From NCBI RefSeq assembly GCF_036370855.1, contig NC_088112.1, positions 19,026,469 to 19,090,468 on the forward strand: a stretch of 64,000 nt of DNA. Reading direction: 5' to 3'. A program made the position numbers and the translations under genes. Shown here piece by piece: positions 61,303 through 64,000 of the stretch. Positions within the stretch are counted from its first letter, which is position 1; every line of letters begins with the position of its first letter. The stretch is from Dromaius novaehollandiae (Eukaryota; Chordata; Aves; Casuariiformes; Dromaiidae). Below the pieces are notes generated by a model. That model was not told the DNA's origin. It searched no databases and worked only from the letters and a program-made list of their open reading frames with translations.

Positions 61303-62736
61303 AATTTAGAAGTTTGATATAGAGTAATAGAGGAATTCATAACTCAGAATAATTCCTTTGCTAGTGTATCTCAGCAAAGAGTATGTTTTCAAGCCTTTAC
61401 TCCCTAATGGAAAGTTTTCTTTAATAAAGGCTCTCTGGTGTTTGAACATGCCATACAATTACTACCCTTGAAAGTTTAGTACACAGTATTTAGCTGATTT
61501 TGCAGCTGAACTCTTTGCACAGAGCCATCTTTATTAAAACAGTTTTGGTGCAATTTTGTCCGTTCACATCTGGATGCACAGACTGTTGACAAAACTCCCT
61601 GCGTGTAAGCCTATCCCATGCTGAAATAGCCGGGTTGACTCATCCACCTCACGGCAGTTGTGACTCTGAAATTAATTGATGGTTTATATGTTGGTGTCCA
61701 AAACTTGTTTCACTGGTGATCAAAAGAGAAAATAAGAGACAGGATGGAAAAACTGCACAATCTACTGCCCAATTTCATGTTGTCAAGAGCAAGGAAGGTT
61801 TGGACCGTTTGCAGAACTTCAAGAAGTGTTTTCTTTCTTCTCTGAGCTGTTGAAGTACACAGTCAAATATTATAATGCCAACAGAGATCATTTCTGAACA
61901 GCTCTCATTGACTGGGCTGTGCCCTTGCTTTCATTTAGCCGTGCTGGGGATTTATGGGCCACAGGTCCAGCTGGCACAGACCTCACACTGTTTAAGCACT
62001 GGAACTTCGTTTGTTCACTGCACCTAAAGACGCACCTCTACCTTCTTAGTCTAGATGTTATCCTCCCCAGCTAATCTACATACGATTTCTAACATGGTAT
62101 TCTTCATGCTATGGGTATAGCAATGAAAATAGTAATAGCTTTTGTTTAAGTTGTTTCTATCATTATTTGTTCCTATCTCCTGGATTTGAGATTAATTTGG
62201 ATTTAGACAACTTTGTTTCACTGTCACATTTTATATATTTTCTTTTTGACATGTCTGTGTGATTTATTGTTTTCCAGTAATACAGACTGGATATTAAGTA
62301 ATGAAATGAACTATTCTCCTAAGAACGAACCTTTGTACTCACATTCTGTAAGTGTTTCTGTCATCTTAGCAGTGACAATCAGGCACTTCCCTGCAAACCT
62401 GGTTTGATGAAACACGATATTTTGATTTAATAAAATAATTGAGAAATGGATACATCCAAGTAGTTACACACCTTGAATTTAACTGTATCTTGTCGCTTTA
62501 AAAATGTTGTTGTCATAAGGCATTAAGCTGACTGAAGGAATTCAAGCTTCATTAATTTTTCACAGAATATTCTAGTTAACACTTTCACCTCCTGTAGCAC
62601 TTGGATAAAAATCAGATTTCTGAGAAGATATGAAAAACATCAGCTCAGGAAAAAAATTATAGCCTTTCCTCAGTAATAAAGAGTATAAAACATTGATGTA
62701 ATGCTGAATAAATGCAGACTTTTGTTAAATTACTAG

Positions 62737-62775
62737 AGAACTAAGTGAAATTATCCATATAATTCACTTAGTTCT
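62737..62775. repeat. Near-perfect 39-nt hairpin
   Basis: Left arm 62737-62754 and right arm 62759-62775 pair over 17 base pairs, with one bulged A (62750) and a 4-nt loop CCAT. The arm begins AGAACTAAGTGAA and its complement ends TTCACTTAGTTCT. Pairing stops abruptly at the ends. It is shorter than a usual pre-microRNA hairpin and has no obvious transposon flanks. Confidence 0.85.
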
Positions 62776-63186
62776 GCAATACTCAGTATTATTTCTCTGA
62801 TAACCAAAACTGTACAACTTTAATCTCAGGTCTCTATTTTTTAAGTTTCTACAGGCAAGAGAAAATACCTAATTATTTAGAGAGAATTCATGGCTCACAG
62901 GAGAGTACTTTTTCCTTCTGAGTGAATTTAGAGTGGAAAGAAGTCTTAGGCAGACTGCAAATGCATCTTCCTCAAACCTTCTCGGTAATGACCCACACAC
63001 CCATAGTTGTAGCTTTACTTATTCTCTGTGAGTTCCCTTGGCTGGGTCATATGAGGGAAGTCTCTGAGATCATTATCATGTGGGAATTCCCTTCTATCGT
63101 AACATTTTTCAAATATCCCATCACTCCATCAACCTTGTACTGCAAATACAAGGAGTTCTGCTGTAAAATTTAACTATAGCCAACAC

Positions 63187-63254
63187 CAGCCATAAAAACT
63201 GCTGAGAATTAACACTACATCAGCCATAAAAACCGCTGAGAATTAACACTACAC
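63187..63254. repeat. 34-bp tandem duplication
   Basis: Two adjacent 34-bp copies (63187-63220 and 63221-63254) start CAGCCATAAAAA and contain GCTGAGAATTAACACTACA, differing at only two positions. This is a recent local duplication in intron 4 and could be a low-copy variable repeat. Confidence 0.92.
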
Positions 63255-64000
63255 CAAGGCATACAGTACCACTATCAGTAGAAGAGAAAGACAGTGTCAC
63301 AAATGATGGGAACGTTTTTATCACACTTCATTTAAACAGAAGAAAACCCTACATCTGCCCTGGTATTCCTAGACAAGACTAAGGAAACTCGGACTTCAAT
63401 TCGGTGAATATCTACCTGCTTAAACATTTCCTCGTTGACTTCAATGAGACATACACATGTTATTAAGGGCTCAAGAATAGATCCAATTTTTCCATTTTCA
63501 TTTCTGGAAAGTCTTTCTGGGATTTAGAAACATGCAAATTTTCCAATAGGTTTTTCTGTTATGTCAACCTCATAAAAGACTTATCTGACATTTTAAAAAT
63601 TCAGAGAAGAAAAACAGATAAGAAACAGAATCATAAAGCTTCCACTAAATTTCTGTTAGACCTAAAGAGCCCTGGCATAGCTGTGCCCTGGTTTGAAAAT
63701 ATTTACTGCTCTGCAGTGACCAGAGACCTGGGCTCCTTAGAAATGGGCTTTGAACAAAGCTGCTGTTGGAGATAATCAAGAGAAAAAGGAATTTAGGTTT
63801 TCTTTCCTTTTTCATATTTCCTATGAAATTTTATGGTCAAGTCAGTAGATATTATGACTTATCATCGAGGGAGATTAATCAATGAGTAATAAAATGCAAA
63901 AAATCCCATGCACACTGAGGCAGAATTTGAGGAAAAGGCCCATATGGAACAACTTTCTCTTTGCTGTATATTGTGTCCAATGCCATGCGCAGTGGTCCCT

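Larger units (their letters stand above)
58322..64000 (+). other. TRPC7: TRPC7 intron 4, partial
   Basis: The donor GTACAA is at 58322 and the acceptor lies beyond the window. I searched for the next TRPC7 exon (the S1 region) and did not see it. The intron starts with an A/G-rich stretch at about 58522-58675. A short (TTTG)4 run lies near 60547-60563. Three repeat structures (61259-61302, 62737-62775, 63187-63254) are listed separately. Open frames are short and unlike known proteins. Confidence 0.85.

Noticed and set aside
1..64000. Avian CR1 LINE, LTR or endogenous viral sequence
   Set aside because: I looked for CR1 3'-end repeats, reverse-transcriptase and envelope motifs and LTR-like ends and saw none. 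Old, diverged copies would need a repeat-library search.
58322..64000. TRPC7 exon 5 (S1 region)
   Set aside because: No frame in this interval encodes the expected S1 sequence, so the exon must lie beyond the window.

Overview
The window is vertebrate nuclear DNA carrying the 5' portion of one gene, TRPC7, on the + strand. TRPC7 is a diacylglycerol-sensitive, receptor-operated cation channel of the TRPC3/6/7 group. The exon sequences are nearly identical to what I recall of mammalian TRPC7. The introns are long and AT-rich but almost free of recognisable interspersed repeats, which suggests a sauropsid and most likely a bird. I cannot name the species from sequence alone.

Layout: 1 to about 7.6 kb is upstream intergenic DNA in which I recognise no gene. 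About 7.7-8.66 kb is a TATA-less CpG island holding the promoter and first exon, with G-rich tracts, a 16-bp direct repeat, a (GCC)7 run and two short upstream ORFs. Exon 1 ends at 8370 and supplies only the A and T of the initiation codon. The G is the first base of exon 2 at 16113, after a 7.74-kb intron. Exon 2 (16113-16890) encodes the basic N terminus, the ankyrin repeats, a His/Cys zinc site and most of the TRP_2 region. Exon 3 (41585-41767) follows a 24.7-kb intron and encodes linker helices. Exon 4 (58157-58321) follows a 16.4-kb intron and encodes the last linker helices and the hydrophobic pre-S1 segment. The window ends inside intron 4. Together the four exons give 1128 coding bases, 376 codons, about 44% of the roughly 860-residue channel. 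S1-S6, the pore and the C-terminal TRP and coiled-coil regions lie beyond 64000.

All three internal splice junctions are phase 0 and all sites are canonical GT/AG, so there is no sign that the gene is broken. The remaining 90-plus percent of the window is intergenic or intronic. It holds short tandem duplications, homopolymer tracts, a TA microsatellite, a near-perfect 39-nt hairpin in intron 4, two isolated GC-rich patches, and several AT-rich stretches with homeodomain- or POU-like motifs that could be conserved regulatory elements.

I found no bacterial-type system, CRISPR array, tRNA or rRNA gene, intact mobile element or recognisable endogenous virus. The observations most worth following are the start-site arrangement (split, weak-context ATG downstream of a strong-context upstream ORF) and possible truncated or exon-skipped TRPC7 isoforms.
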